8,596 bases of DNA from Candidatus Parcubacteria bacterium (GCA_023139655.1 JAGLNE010000077.1:1-8596), one strand, 5' to 3'; positions 1 through 5,754 are shown, counted from the stretch's first letter. Made by a program: numbers and translations. The notes: generated by a model from the sequence alone, not told the origin.

Positions 1-539
1 AGCGCGCCTTTAATAATTTTTTCTTCGTCTTCATCCAATTTACTGTCGCCTGACTGTTCATGCTCTTCTATTATTTTGATTAATTCTTTTCTAGAATAAA
101 CACTGGGCATTTCATCTCCAAGTATTTTATCCAACAGCCAAGCAAGCGGCCAGCATATTGGATATAAAACAAATATAAAAATACGTACAATCCAAACAAC
201 TCTAACTCCCAGCTCAAAGGCATATCTGGAAAATGTAGCTTGTGGAATTATCTCCCCAAAAATTACAATTAAACCAGTAGCAGTAATTCCAGCTAAAAAC
301 CCGGAAGTAATAGACCCGAGAAAAATAGACAAGGCTGAATTAATGGCCACATTACCGATAAGCAAAGTACACAAAAGTAAATTGCCGTTTTTTCTAACGC
401 GGTAAATTTTTTTTGCCCTTGCGTCCCCCAGCTTTGTTTTCCTCTCCAGGTCATCTTTGCTTAAACTAAAAAAACCTAGTGTTAGGCCGGAAAATAATGC
501 TGAAAAACCAACTAAAATTAAAATAATTACAATGTCCAT
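1..539 (-). CDS. CNNM/CorC-type (DUF21) transporter, N-terminal part, cut by the window edge
   Basis: This is the N-terminal 179 residues of a membrane protein of the CNNM/CorC (old name hemolysin C or TlyC) family, linked to Mg2+/Co2+ efflux or Mg2+ homeostasis. The start ATG is at 539-537 and the frame stays open to base 1. A first hydrophobic helix begins at residue 2 and leads into a short SGLTLGFFSLS motif, typical of the DUF21/CNNM domain. Further membrane segments follow at roughly residues 55-95 and 110-135, and a GEIIPQ motif lies at residues 95-100, a family hallmark. The visible part ends in an acidic helix (EEHEQSGDSKLDEDEEK) that normally leads into the CBS-domain pair, which would lie outside the window. 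It is the last gene of the leftward group, separated from the four-helix-bundle gene by 90 bp of AT-rich DNA. Family assignment is firm; the transported ion is inferred from the family only. Confidence 0.88.
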   Translation of the reverse strand, partial: MDIVIILILVGFSALFSGLTLGFFSLSKDDLERKTKLGDARAKKIYRVRKNGNLLLCTLLIGNVAINSALSIFLGSITSGFLAGITATGLIVIFGEIIPQATFSRYAFELGVRVVWIVRIFIFVLYPICWPLAWLLDKILGDEMPSVYSRKELIKIIEEHEQSGDSKLDEDEEKIIKGA

Positions 540-605
540 AAATAAAAAATTTTCTTAATTAATACAATTATTTTAGCCTAAAATCACCTAAAAAGCAAAC
601 TTTGG

Positions 606-633
606 AAATTAAGAATTAAAAATTAAAAATTAA
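606..633. repeat. Array of four 7-bp units (AAATTAA type)
   Basis: Four head-to-tail heptamers read AAATTAA, GAATTAA, AAATTAA, AAATTAA. On the minus strand this is the TTAATTN unit also seen at 1013-1040 and 1898-1925, but here in the opposite orientation. The array runs into the stop codon of the four-helix-bundle gene (630-632). Confidence 0.8.
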
Positions 634-995
634 AAATTTTTATTATTATTTGCTTTTAAGGTTATTAATATTTTACTGATTATCCGACATAATTCATCAC
701 AATCATTAATAATTGAGCTATAACTATTACTGTCTATAAAATTTGTCTTACATAAAAGCCTAAGCCAATATCTTGTTTCTCTTGCTTCTTTATAAGAAAT
801 TGAGAGTTTAGCTATAAAATCTTTTTTAGACTGGCCGCCAAGCGCTTCCTCAATGTTTGCCCCGATTGAAGTACCACATCTTAAAACCTGTTTAGACAAA
901 ACATATTCTTTTTTTATATAAGCTAAATATTTATACAAATTAACAATTCTAACCGCAAAATCAAAAGACTTATCCTGAATAATATTTTCCTTCAT
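630..995 (-). CDS. Four-helix-bundle protein (S23 / 23S rRNA intervening-sequence protein family)
   Basis: A 121-residue all-helical protein of the four-helix-bundle family first described as ORFs inside 23S rRNA intervening sequences; free-standing copies are common in Patescibacteria and Bacteroidetes. The family signature is clear: an N-terminal FDFAVRIVNLYKYL helix, then SKQVLRCGTSIGANIEEA (about residues 34-51), a short GGQSKKDFIAKL turn and helix, and EARETRYWLRLL (about residues 71-82). Members form pentameric bundles and may bind nucleic acid, but the cellular role is unknown. The avd proteins of diversity-generating retroelements share the fold, yet no reverse transcriptase or template repeat is visible here. 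The gene is bracketed by heptamer arrays in opposite orientation (606-633 and 1013-1040), and its last codons and stop merge into the left one. The start has no Shine-Dalgarno sequence. Confidence 0.92.
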   Translation of the reverse strand: MKENIIQDKSFDFAVRIVNLYKYLAYIKKEYVLSKQVLRCGTSIGANIEEALGGQSKKDFIAKLSISYKEARETRYWLRLLCKTNFIDSNSYSSIINDCDELCRIISKILITLKANNNKNF

Positions 996-1012
996 AGTTG
1001 TTAAATAATTTT

Positions 1013-1040
1013 TTAATTCTTAATTATTAATTATTAATTT
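1013..1040. repeat. Array of four 7-bp units (TTAATTN)
   Basis: Units TTAATTC, TTAATTA, TTAATTA, TTAATTT follow each other without spacers. The array fills the gap between the exonuclease III gene and the four-helix-bundle gene and supplies the exonuclease stop codon (1027-1029). Confidence 0.8.
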
Positions 1041-1857
1041 TAATACCGACCGGACAATGGTCTGAGCCCATTATTTTGTTCCAAATAAAGGCGTCTTTAA
1101 TTTTTTTCATATAGCCCTGAGAAACGCAAAAATAGTCAATGCGCCAGCCGACATTGCGGACTCGCGCCCCAGCCCGATAGCTCCACCAAGAATACTCTAT
1201 TTTGTCCGGGTATTTATCCCTAAACGTGTCCACAAATCCAACTTTAAGAAACTTATCCATCCAGGCCCGTTCGCGGGGATGAAAACCGGGGTTACCGATA
1301 TTTTCCTTAGGGCGAGCCAAATCAATCTCATTATGCGCCACATTAAAATCACCGCAAACAATCAAGGGTTTACCTTTGGCCCCCTCTCCTGTTCTAGGAG
1401 AGGGGGTTGGGGGTGAGGTCAGTTTTTTAAAATAGGCAAGTAGTTTATTGTTAAAATTAATTTTAAAATCCAATCGCGAGAGCTCATGATTAGAATTAGG
1501 GAAATATATATTTGCTAAATAAAATTTGCCAATATCCAAAACTTGGACCCTTCCCTCATCATCCCATTTTAGCTTGGGTGAAATAAGGGAACTAAGTTCC
1601 GAAGCTTCGGAACTTAGTTCCCTTTTCGCCAAATTATTCTTTAAAAGTATCGCCGTGCCTGAATAACCCTTACGTTCCGCTGGATTATAAAATTCCGTAT
1701 AACCTGAAAAATCAAACTCGGCTAGCTTGATCGCTTCGGAATCTATTTTAATCTCTTGCAAACACAAAATGTCTGGCTGTTGCTTTTCTAAAAAACCTAA
1801 AAAACCTTTTTTTATCACCGCCCGTATCCCGTTTATGTTCCAAGAAACAATTGTCAT
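1027..1857 (-). CDS. xth: Exodeoxyribonuclease III / AP endonuclease
   Basis: A 276-residue Mg2+-dependent endonuclease/exonuclease/phosphatase-fold enzyme of the XthA/ExoA family, which cuts DNA 5' of abasic sites in base-excision repair and trims 3' blocking groups. Catalytic motifs are all present: NINGIRA with Asn7, LQEIK with Glu35, GDFNVAH with Asp170 and Asn172, the DNA-binding segment WWSYRAGARVRNVGWRIDY ending at Asp241-Tyr242, and GSDHCPV with Asp266-His267. Two segments look inserted. Residues 78-91 are encoded by a perfect 40-bp palindrome (1585-1624), and residues about 147-160 (TSPPTPSPRTGEGA) by a GC-rich hairpin repeat (1380-1406 plus tail). Both lie between conserved blocks, keep the frame and spare all catalytic residues, so the protein is probably active. 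A 28-bp palindrome lies 6 bp before the start; no Shine-Dalgarno is seen. The stop lies within a heptamer array. Confidence 0.96.
   Translation of the reverse strand: MTIVSWNINGIRAVIKKGFLGFLEKQQPDILCLQEIKIDSEAIKLAEFDFSGYTEFYNPAERKGYSGTAILLKNNLAKRELSSEASELSSLISPKLKWDDEGRVQVLDIGKFYLANIYFPNSNHELSRLDFKINFNNKLLAYFKKLTSPPTPSPRTGEGAKGKPLIVCGDFNVAHNEIDLARPKENIGNPGFHPRERAWMDKFLKVGFVDTFRDKYPDKIEYSWWSYRAGARVRNVGWRIDYFCVSQGYMKKIKDAFIWNKIMGSDHCPVGIKINN
1380..1406. repeat. GC-rich hairpin repeat inserted in frame in xth
   Basis: Perfect 11-bp inverted repeat ccccctctcct / aggagaggggg around a 5-nt loop gttct, followed to about 1420 by a G-rich tail (ttgggggtgaggtc). It is read in frame as a Pro/Gly-rich peptide in exonuclease III, between the helix ending YFKKL and the strand before GDFN. 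The composition contrasts sharply with the AT-rich surroundings. From memory, similar CCCTCTCC/GGAGAGGG hairpins are dispersed in many bacterial genomes; this was not searched. Confidence 0.8.
1585..1624. repeat. Perfect 40-bp palindrome inserted in frame in xth
   Basis: The left arm aagggaactaagttccgaag is followed with no spacer by its exact reverse complement; the centre is an AAGCTT site. It encodes residues 78-91 of exonuclease III, a Ser/Glu-rich stretch with the near-repeat ELSSEASELSS, at a point where family members usually have a short surface loop between strands. Confidence 0.9.
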
Positions 1858-1863
1858 AATTTT

Positions 1864-1891
1864 TTTGCTACTGAATTAATTCAGTAGCAAA
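1864..1891. repeat. Perfect 28-bp palindrome upstream of xth
   Basis: tttgctactgaatt and its exact reverse complement abut at 1877/1878. On the minus strand it lies in the leader between the DUF2207 stop and the exonuclease III start, ending 6 bp before that ATG. It is not followed by a T run in the reading direction, so a simple intrinsic terminator is unlikely. Confidence 0.8.
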
Positions 1892-1897
1892 TTATTT

Positions 1898-1925
1898 TTA
1901 ATTCTTAATTTTTAATTTTTAATTA
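1898..1925. repeat. Array of four 7-bp units (TTAATTN)
   Basis: Units TTAATTC, TTAATTT, TTAATTT, TTAATTA, in the same orientation as the array at 1013-1040. It lies between the 28-bp palindrome and the 3' end of the DUF2207 gene. Confidence 0.8.
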
Positions 1926-1943
1926 TGGTAGCAACGCTACCAT
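1925..1943 (-). other. Short hairpin over the DUF2207 stop codon
   Basis: An 8-bp perfect inverted repeat (atggtagc / gctaccat, 3-nt loop) contains the DUF2207 stop codon (1937-1939). On the minus strand it is followed by AATTAAAAA rather than a T run, so it is not a typical rho-independent terminator. It might act as a 3'-end stability element. Confidence 0.5.
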
Positions 1944-3646
1944 GACCCGCCGCCCCCGCCGCCAAAACCGCCGCCGGATGAGCCACCGGAAAAACCACTG
2001 CCCCCGGAGCCGGCGCTGGATGGATGAGAGGCCAGGCTAGTATTAGTAGTTTTGGAAAAACCGCTTAGTTCATTAGTTAAGGCCAGGGCGCTAAAATGCC
2101 CACCACTGCCTTCATACCAGCTAGGACTAGAGTCATAAATATTGGCAAATTGCCTTGCCCAGGCCTTTTCCAATTTCATTACCATTGCAAAAGGAAGTAA
2201 AACCTCAAAATGCTGAGGATTCTTCTCCGGAGCGTTATGAAATTTAATTCTATCTTTCTCGGCCACATTAATATATTCTTTAAGACCCAATATCTTTTCT
2301 TTGGCTAATACACCCTTTTTAGTCAGAGCGGGCATAAAATAACCAAAAATCATAACAATAATAGCACTAAGAACGATACTGCCTACGCCAATAACGCCAA
2401 AATTTGGGCCAACAAACCAGCTTAATAGCAATATTATTATACCAGCCACAATGTATTTGCCTCTTGTTTGCCGTGGGGAGGCAAGGAAATAACCTTTAGC
2501 AACTGTGCTTTTATATATTTCTTTAGTAATTTTGTCCAAATCCTTATAGAATTTATTTTTTAATTCTGATATCTTAATAGACGATTTACCGGCAAAAATC
2601 GCTTTTAGCAAAGCCTGGTCATGTTTGACAAGCGCTTCTCCAGGTTCTCTTAATCTTATTAGCTCATAGTCAGCTGATTTTAGAATCCCAACTGGCTCTA
2701 TTTTTTTTATTTTCAAAAAGCCTTTATTTGCCAAATAAATCAATTCAGCCGAGATATCGCGCTTATTAGCTACCTCATCTATTAGCACCCCGACTTCAGC
2801 CGGACTAAGCTTGTCCGGCGCCTCAAACTCGGCAATGATGGTCCCCCGGCCCTCCGGGTCACGGCCACGAGCGCGCCAAAGATAAAAGAGAAAAAGAAAA
2901 ACCAAAATAGGCCAAACAACTATCCAATTATCTTTAATAATATATAATAAATTTTGAAATATTGTTGGCTCAGCTATAATACCCCTGGGAACACCGACTA
3001 CAATTGTCATACCCTCGTGATCGGACAATAAATCATTGATGAAAGTAATACCCTTGACCTGACTGGTACCGGAATATTCATAGCGGGTTGAGAGACACTT
3101 ATCCTGACTGCCGCCAAGCCCGGCAAAACACTCAGTGCGCAAATCACTCTCCAAAATGCTTTGCGGTAAAACAAGATTAGTGCGTGTCTGCTTAATATCC
3201 ACGCTCCATTCGTTTCCGGTCGTGTTCCAATAGAGCTCATCATGCGTGTCAAAATAATTTATTGCCCGGTTAACCGTATATTTAATTATATATTGCTGTT
3301 GTCCACTCACTAGTGTTTTTGCGTCCCTGATCTTAATGTGTTTATTATCACCCTGCTCGCTTACGCTAAAATCAACTGGCTTACCATCATTGTAGGTAAC
3401 ATCAATATTACTAAAGCGCAATTTAAAAGTACCGCCTCTAGCCTTGTATTTATAAGGAATATCCCGATAAATGCCATGTTTTTTAATCTCACCAAAATTA
3501 TAGGTAATTTTCTCAGTTACATTAATGGATGAATCCTGATTAATTTTTATTTCTATTGTAAAATCATCAATCCGCTCCTCTGCCTGCGCAACATTCACAA
3601 AAACAAAAAATAAACTGAAAACTAATATTATAATTATCCTTTTCAT
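1937..3646 (-). CDS. DUF2207 family membrane protein with Gly-rich tail
   Basis: A 569-residue exported membrane protein of the DUF2207 family, function unknown. Residues 1-22 form a signal peptide (hydrophobic core, then AQA cleavage site). Residues about 24-225 are the extracytoplasmic beta-rich DUF2207 domain, with the typical HGIYRDIPYKY motif near residue 57. A membrane helix spans about 239-257 (IVVWPILVFLFLFYLW) and is followed by basic RARGRDP, putting the next part in the cytoplasm. After a cytoplasmic region (about 260-390), two closely spaced helices lie at about 395-437. The C-terminal 25 residues are almost all Gly and Ser and end in Trp, a common ending in this family. It starts 21 bp after the small upstream ORF, so the two are probably co-transcribed. 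Family assignment is strong; no enzymatic motif was recognised. Confidence 0.9.
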   Translation of the reverse strand: MKRIIIILVFSLFFVFVNVAQAEERIDDFTIEIKINQDSSINVTEKITYNFGEIKKHGIYRDIPYKYKARGGTFKLRFSNIDVTYNDGKPVDFSVSEQGDNKHIKIRDAKTLVSGQQQYIIKYTVNRAINYFDTHDELYWNTTGNEWSVDIKQTRTNLVLPQSILESDLRTECFAGLGGSQDKCLSTRYEYSGTSQVKGITFINDLLSDHEGMTIVVGVPRGIIAEPTIFQNLLYIIKDNWIVVWPILVFLFLFYLWRARGRDPEGRGTIIAEFEAPDKLSPAEVGVLIDEVANKRDISAELIYLANKGFLKIKKIEPVGILKSADYELIRLREPGEALVKHDQALLKAIFAGKSSIKISELKNKFYKDLDKITKEIYKSTVAKGYFLASPRQTRGKYIVAGIIILLLSWFVGPNFGVIGVGSIVLSAIIVMIFGYFMPALTKKGVLAKEKILGLKEYINVAEKDRIKFHNAPEKNPQHFEVLLPFAMVMKLEKAWARQFANIYDSSPSWYEGSGGHFSALALTNELSGFSKTTNTSLASHPSSAGSGGSGFSGGSSGGGFGGGGGGSW

Positions 3647-3667
3647 ATTTATTATGTTTAATAATAA

Positions 3668-3841
3668 TTAATCTTGTTTCTGCTGTCTATTGTCTGCCGT
3701 CTGTTGTCTATTTCTAATTATTTTCTGTAATTTCTTTACGTTTCCCCCGTTTACTTTCATTTTTTTCTTTTGTTTCTTGTCAATTTTCTTGTATTTATTT
3801 TCAAGTTGCTTTTCTTCGTCTGCGTAGTTTGGTTTAATCAT
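3668..3841 (-). CDS. Small Lys-rich protein of unknown function (57 aa)
   Basis: An ORF from ATG at 3841-3839 to TAA at 3670-3668. The 57-residue product starts MIKPNYADEEKQLENKY and is extremely basic: residues 16-40 hold about a dozen Lys, including the stretch KKIDKKQKKKMKV, followed by VKKLQKII. It has no signal peptide or membrane helix and probably forms one or two amphipathic helices. Its C-terminal 13 residues (RQQTADNRQQKQD) are encoded by the degenerate CTGTTGT heptamer array, so the original gene may have ended near residue 44. It lies 21 bp upstream of the DUF2207 gene on the same strand and would be the first gene of that operon. Lys-rich small proteins with a K-M-K-V core seem familiar from Patescibacteria, but no family is claimed. 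Coding status is likely, not certain. Confidence 0.55.
   Translation of the reverse strand: MIKPNYADEEKQLENKYKKIDKKQKKKMKVNGGNVKKLQKIIRNRQQTADNRQQKQD
3680..3713. repeat. Degenerate CTGTTGT heptamer array
   Basis: Successive 7-bp units CTGCTGT, CTATTGT, CTGCCGT, CTGTTGT, then a partial CTATTT. The same unit recurs at 4621-4650. On the minus strand it forms the 3' end of the 57-aa ORF. Confidence 0.75.
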
Positions 3842-3908
3842 AAAAAAATGTTATAATAAAAAAATAAAAGTTATAATTTTATTATAAGTAAATTCACGAA
3901 AATACTCA
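3842..3908. promoter_or_regulatory. Divergent AT-rich promoter region with dyad symmetry
   Basis: This is the only gap between the leftward and rightward gene groups. It holds TATAAT at 3852-3857 and 3872-3877 and TATAAG at 3883-3888, and near-consensus -10 forms on the other strand. An 11-bp inverted repeat (ttataataaaa at 3851-3861, ttttattataa at 3877-3887) could be a shared regulator site, but such dyads arise easily in AT-only DNA. No good -35 hexamer was found. Confidence 0.35.
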
Positions 3909-4610
3909 ATGGAGAACATAGAAAGCGTCCGTAAGCCCTGGTATAAAAAATGGTGGGGAATATTAATTATAAGCACTATAATTCTTATAATAATTATCGG
4001 AATTGCAATCGCCTGGATCTCATTTAAGCTGATCTCGGTAATGAATGATAGTGATTTTGCCCCAGAGATCAGCCAGGTTGATATTGGCCTAATTAACGGA
4101 AACCCGGCTAATTATTCACTGGGAACCACTAGCCCGCTTATAACAATTATTGAATTTAGTGATTTTGCCTGCCCTTATTGTTATAATTCTTTTTCTACTA
4201 TCCGGGAAATTAGTGTTAAATATAAAAATAAAATAAAATATATTCATCGCTACTATCCGGTGGTTACCGAATACTCCTCACTACTCGCCCAGGCCGCCCA
4301 CTGCGCCGGCGATGAGGATCGGTTCTGGGCCATGCATGACGCGCTTTTCCTAAACCAGGGAATTGACAGCCAAGCGGAAATAATTGAATTGGCGCAACAA
4401 ATCGGCGCTGATGGAACAAGCATTGCCGACTGCCTAAACGAAAAAAAATATTTATCTGTTATTGAGAAAGATTTTGCAGACGGACAAAAACTAAGCATTA
4501 CCGGCACACCAACCTGGTTTATTAACAACTACCGTGTTGCGGGCGACATCCCCAGAGACAAATTCCTAATGTTTATCAACGAACTATTATCCAATTTAGA
4601 AAATAACTAA
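3909..4610 (+). CDS. Membrane-anchored DsbA-like thioredoxin-fold protein
   Basis: A 233-residue thiol-disulfide oxidoreductase of the DsbA/Thioredoxin_4 type. A short cytoplasmic N-terminus (KPWYKKWW) is followed by a membrane anchor at about residues 17-38 with no evident cleavage site, then a linker and an extracytoplasmic thioredoxin domain starting near residue 75 (PLITIIEFSDFACPYC). The active site is Cys88-Pro89-Tyr90-Cys91 and the cis-proline loop is Thr200-Pro201. The helical insert between them carries a second cysteine pair (Cys132, Cys175), often seen in this family and perhaps a structural disulfide. It should oxidise or isomerise disulfides in exported proteins; no DsbB or VKOR partner gene is in the window. 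The 12-cysteine pilin-like protein 2.4 kb downstream is a possible client. It is the first rightward gene and has no Shine-Dalgarno sequence. Confidence 0.93.
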   Translation: MENIESVRKPWYKKWWGILIISTIILIIIIGIAIAWISFKLISVMNDSDFAPEISQVDIGLINGNPANYSLGTTSPLITIIEFSDFACPYCYNSFSTIREISVKYKNKIKYIHRYYPVVTEYSSLLAQAAHCAGDEDRFWAMHDALFLNQGIDSQAEIIELAQQIGADGTSIADCLNEKKYLSVIEKDFADGQKLSITGTPTWFINNYRVAGDIPRDKFLMFINELLSNLENN

Positions 4611-4620
4611 ATACCACATT

Positions 4621-4650
4621 CTGTTGTCTGCTTTCTGTTGTCTGTTGTCT
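4621..4650. repeat. CTGTTGT heptamer array
   Basis: Four consecutive units CTGTTGT, CTGCTTT, CTGTTGT, CTGTTGT plus CT, beginning 10 bp after the DsbA-like stop codon. The unit and orientation match 3680-3713. The rest of this 116-bp gap is AT-rich with no convincing terminator; a TATAAG at 4710-4715 could be a weak -10 for porG. Confidence 0.8.
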
Positions 4651-4726
4651 AAAATGATATATAGATTGATTAATTTAGGTAACAAATAAACTTTTTAATA
4701 TCTGATAATTATAAGACATAAACAAT

Positions 4727-5269
4727 ATGCATCAAATTCGTTTTCATGGCCGCGGCGGCCAGGGAGTAGTTACGGCGGCTGAACTAGTCGCGATTGCCGC
4801 TTTTAATGATAAGCACTTTGCCCAAGCTTTCCCTTCTTTTGGCGTAGAAAGAACCGGCGCGCCAATTGAAGCCTTTGCCAGGATTGACGATAAACCGATC
4901 AGGACCCGGGAACATGTTTATGAGCCAAATATTTTAATTGTGCAGGATTCTTCGCTTATCGGTACGGTCGATGTTACCGCCGGAGCGGACGATAAAACTC
5001 TGGTTATAATCAACTCAAGTAAAGACAAAAAAGAAATTAAATTGCCGGTTCCCAGCAAAAACTTATTTGTCATTGACGCGACCAAAATTGCCATGGAAGA
5101 ACTTGGCCGGAATATCGTTAACACGGTTATCCTAGGCGCGTTTGCCAAAGCTACTGGCCTAGTTACCTTAAATTCACTTAAAAAAGCCATTGAGCAAAAA
5201 TTCAGTGCCAAAGGCAAATCTCTGGTAGACAAAAACATCTCCGCCATTACCCGCGCTTATAATATGTAA
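4727..5269 (+). CDS. porG: 2-oxoacid (pyruvate):ferredoxin oxidoreductase, gamma subunit
   Basis: A 180-residue gamma subunit (POR catalytic domain III) of the anaerobic 2-oxoacid:ferredoxin oxidoreductase, cytoplasmic. This domain helps bind CoA and shape the active site in the reaction pyruvate + CoA + oxidised ferredoxin to acetyl-CoA + CO2 + reduced ferredoxin. The signature GRGGQGVVTAAEL lies at residues 8-20 and is followed by the equally typical FAQAFPSFGVERTGAPIEAF (about residues 32-51). The length is normal for a free-standing gamma subunit. It heads a gamma-delta-alpha gene set, the order common in archaeal-type four-subunit enzymes, but is separated from delta by 213 bp holding a MITE-like element and repeats. 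Pyruvate is the likeliest substrate, though 2-oxoisovalerate or 2-oxoglutarate enzymes look alike at this level. No Shine-Dalgarno is seen. Confidence 0.94.
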   Translation: MHQIRFHGRGGQGVVTAAELVAIAAFNDKHFAQAFPSFGVERTGAPIEAFARIDDKPIRTREHVYEPNILIVQDSSLIGTVDVTAGADDKTLVIINSSKDKKEIKLPVPSKNLFVIDATKIAMEELGRNIVNTVILGAFAKATGLVTLNSLKKAIEQKFSAKGKSLVDKNISAITRAYNM

Positions 5270-5277
5270 TAATATTA

Positions 5278-5422
5278 TAGGACTTATGCGTTTGCTAAGA
5301 AAACTTATAATTTCCCTGTCATTGCGAGAAGCGAAGCTTCGTGGCAATCCCGTGATAAAAGCTTCTTTCACGAGATTGCCACGGCCTTCGGCCTCGCAAT
5401 GACAGCAAGTGCATAAGTCCTA
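5278..5422. mobile_element. MITE-like element with 12-bp terminal inverted repeats and cloverleaf core
   Basis: A 145-bp non-coding element inside the por operon. Its ends, taggacttatgc (5278-5289) and gcataagtccta (5411-5422), are perfect inverted repeats; the outer TA could be a TA target duplication, as with IS630-type transposases. A second inverted repeat (ctgtcattgcgag 5316-5328, ctcgcaatgacag 5393-5405) encloses three stem-loops: gaagc/gcttc (5328-5340), cgtggcaatcccgtga paired with tcacgagattgccacg (5340-5355, 5368-5383; one mismatch) and ggcc/ggcc (5383-5393). The result is a cloverleaf. It encodes no protein and would need a transposase in trans. The gtcattgcgag core resembles palindromic repeats seen, from memory, in many bacterial genomes. 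Confidence 0.8.
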
Positions 5423-5431
5423 ATTTATATA

Positions 5432-5478
5432 ATTCGTATCATAATATTCGTAAATTCGTAATAAATTCGTAATTCGTA
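5432..5478. repeat. ATTCGTA short repeats upstream of porD
   Basis: Five copies of ATTCGTA start at 5432, 5446, 5454, 5465 and 5472. Spacings are 14, 8, 11 and 7 bp, so this is a looser array than the others but again based on a 7-bp unit. It ends 4 bp before the porD start codon. Confidence 0.75.
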
Positions 5479-5482
5479 ACAT

Positions 5483-5740
5483 ATGGATATAACTACTAAA
5501 CCAGGATCAACAATTAATAACAAAACCGGAGGCTGGCGTACTTTTGTGCCCAAAACTGACCTGGATAAATGCATCGGCTGCGGCACCTGCGCCAAAGTTT
5601 GCCCGGAAAGCTGTATTATAATGCAGAAAAAAAATAATAAAAAACAGCCAATTACCGACTATGATTTTTGCAAAGGCTGCGGCCTCTGCGCCGCCGAATG
5701 CCCGGTCAAATGTATAAAAATGGAATTGGATAAAAAATAA
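5483..5740 (+). CDS. porD: 2-oxoacid (pyruvate):ferredoxin oxidoreductase, delta (ferredoxin-like) subunit
   Basis: An 85-residue bacterial-ferredoxin-type subunit carrying two [4Fe-4S] clusters that take electrons from the TPP site to external ferredoxin. Two CxxCxxCxxxC motifs are complete: Cys30, 33, 36, 40 and Cys63, 66, 69, 73; the extra Cys44 and Cys77 are also common in delta subunits. The N-terminal part GGWRTFVPKTDLDKC is typical of PorD (the conserved Gly-Trp-Arg before the first cluster) and argues against a free ferredoxin. The start ATG lies directly behind the ATTCGTA repeats with no Shine-Dalgarno. The porA gene follows after 72 bp that contain a long hairpin. A VorD or KorD identity cannot be excluded. 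Confidence 0.93.
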   Translation: MDITTKPGSTINNKTGGWRTFVPKTDLDKCIGCGTCAKVCPESCIIMQKKNNKKQPITDYDFCKGCGLCAAECPVKCIKMELDKK

Positions 5741-5754
5741 TTAATCATATTAAT

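Noticed and set aside
606..1040. Diversity-generating retroelement, because the four-helix-bundle protein resembles Avd
   Set aside because: No reverse transcriptase, template repeat or variable-repeat target gene is visible; the family is mostly free-standing.
1864..1891. Rho-independent terminator for DUF2207 or xth
   Set aside because: Strong symmetry, but no T run follows in the direction of transcription; the T run lies on the wrong side.
2457..2484. Another palindromic insert in the DUF2207 gene (ttgcctc / gaggcaa arms)
   Set aside because: The arms are only 7 bp with a 14-bp loop and the encoded residues (ASPRQTRGK) fit a normal basic loop before a membrane helix; chance is a fair explanation.
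3007..3252. Minus-strand ORF of 81 codons within the DUF2207 gene, and similar overlapping frames in the por and pilin genes
   Set aside because: They overlap well-supported genes in other frames, show no family motifs and have unnatural composition; treated as shadows.
606..5478. CRISPR array, because of the many short repeats
   Set aside because: Units are 7 bp, contiguous and without spacers of uniform length, and no cas genes are present.
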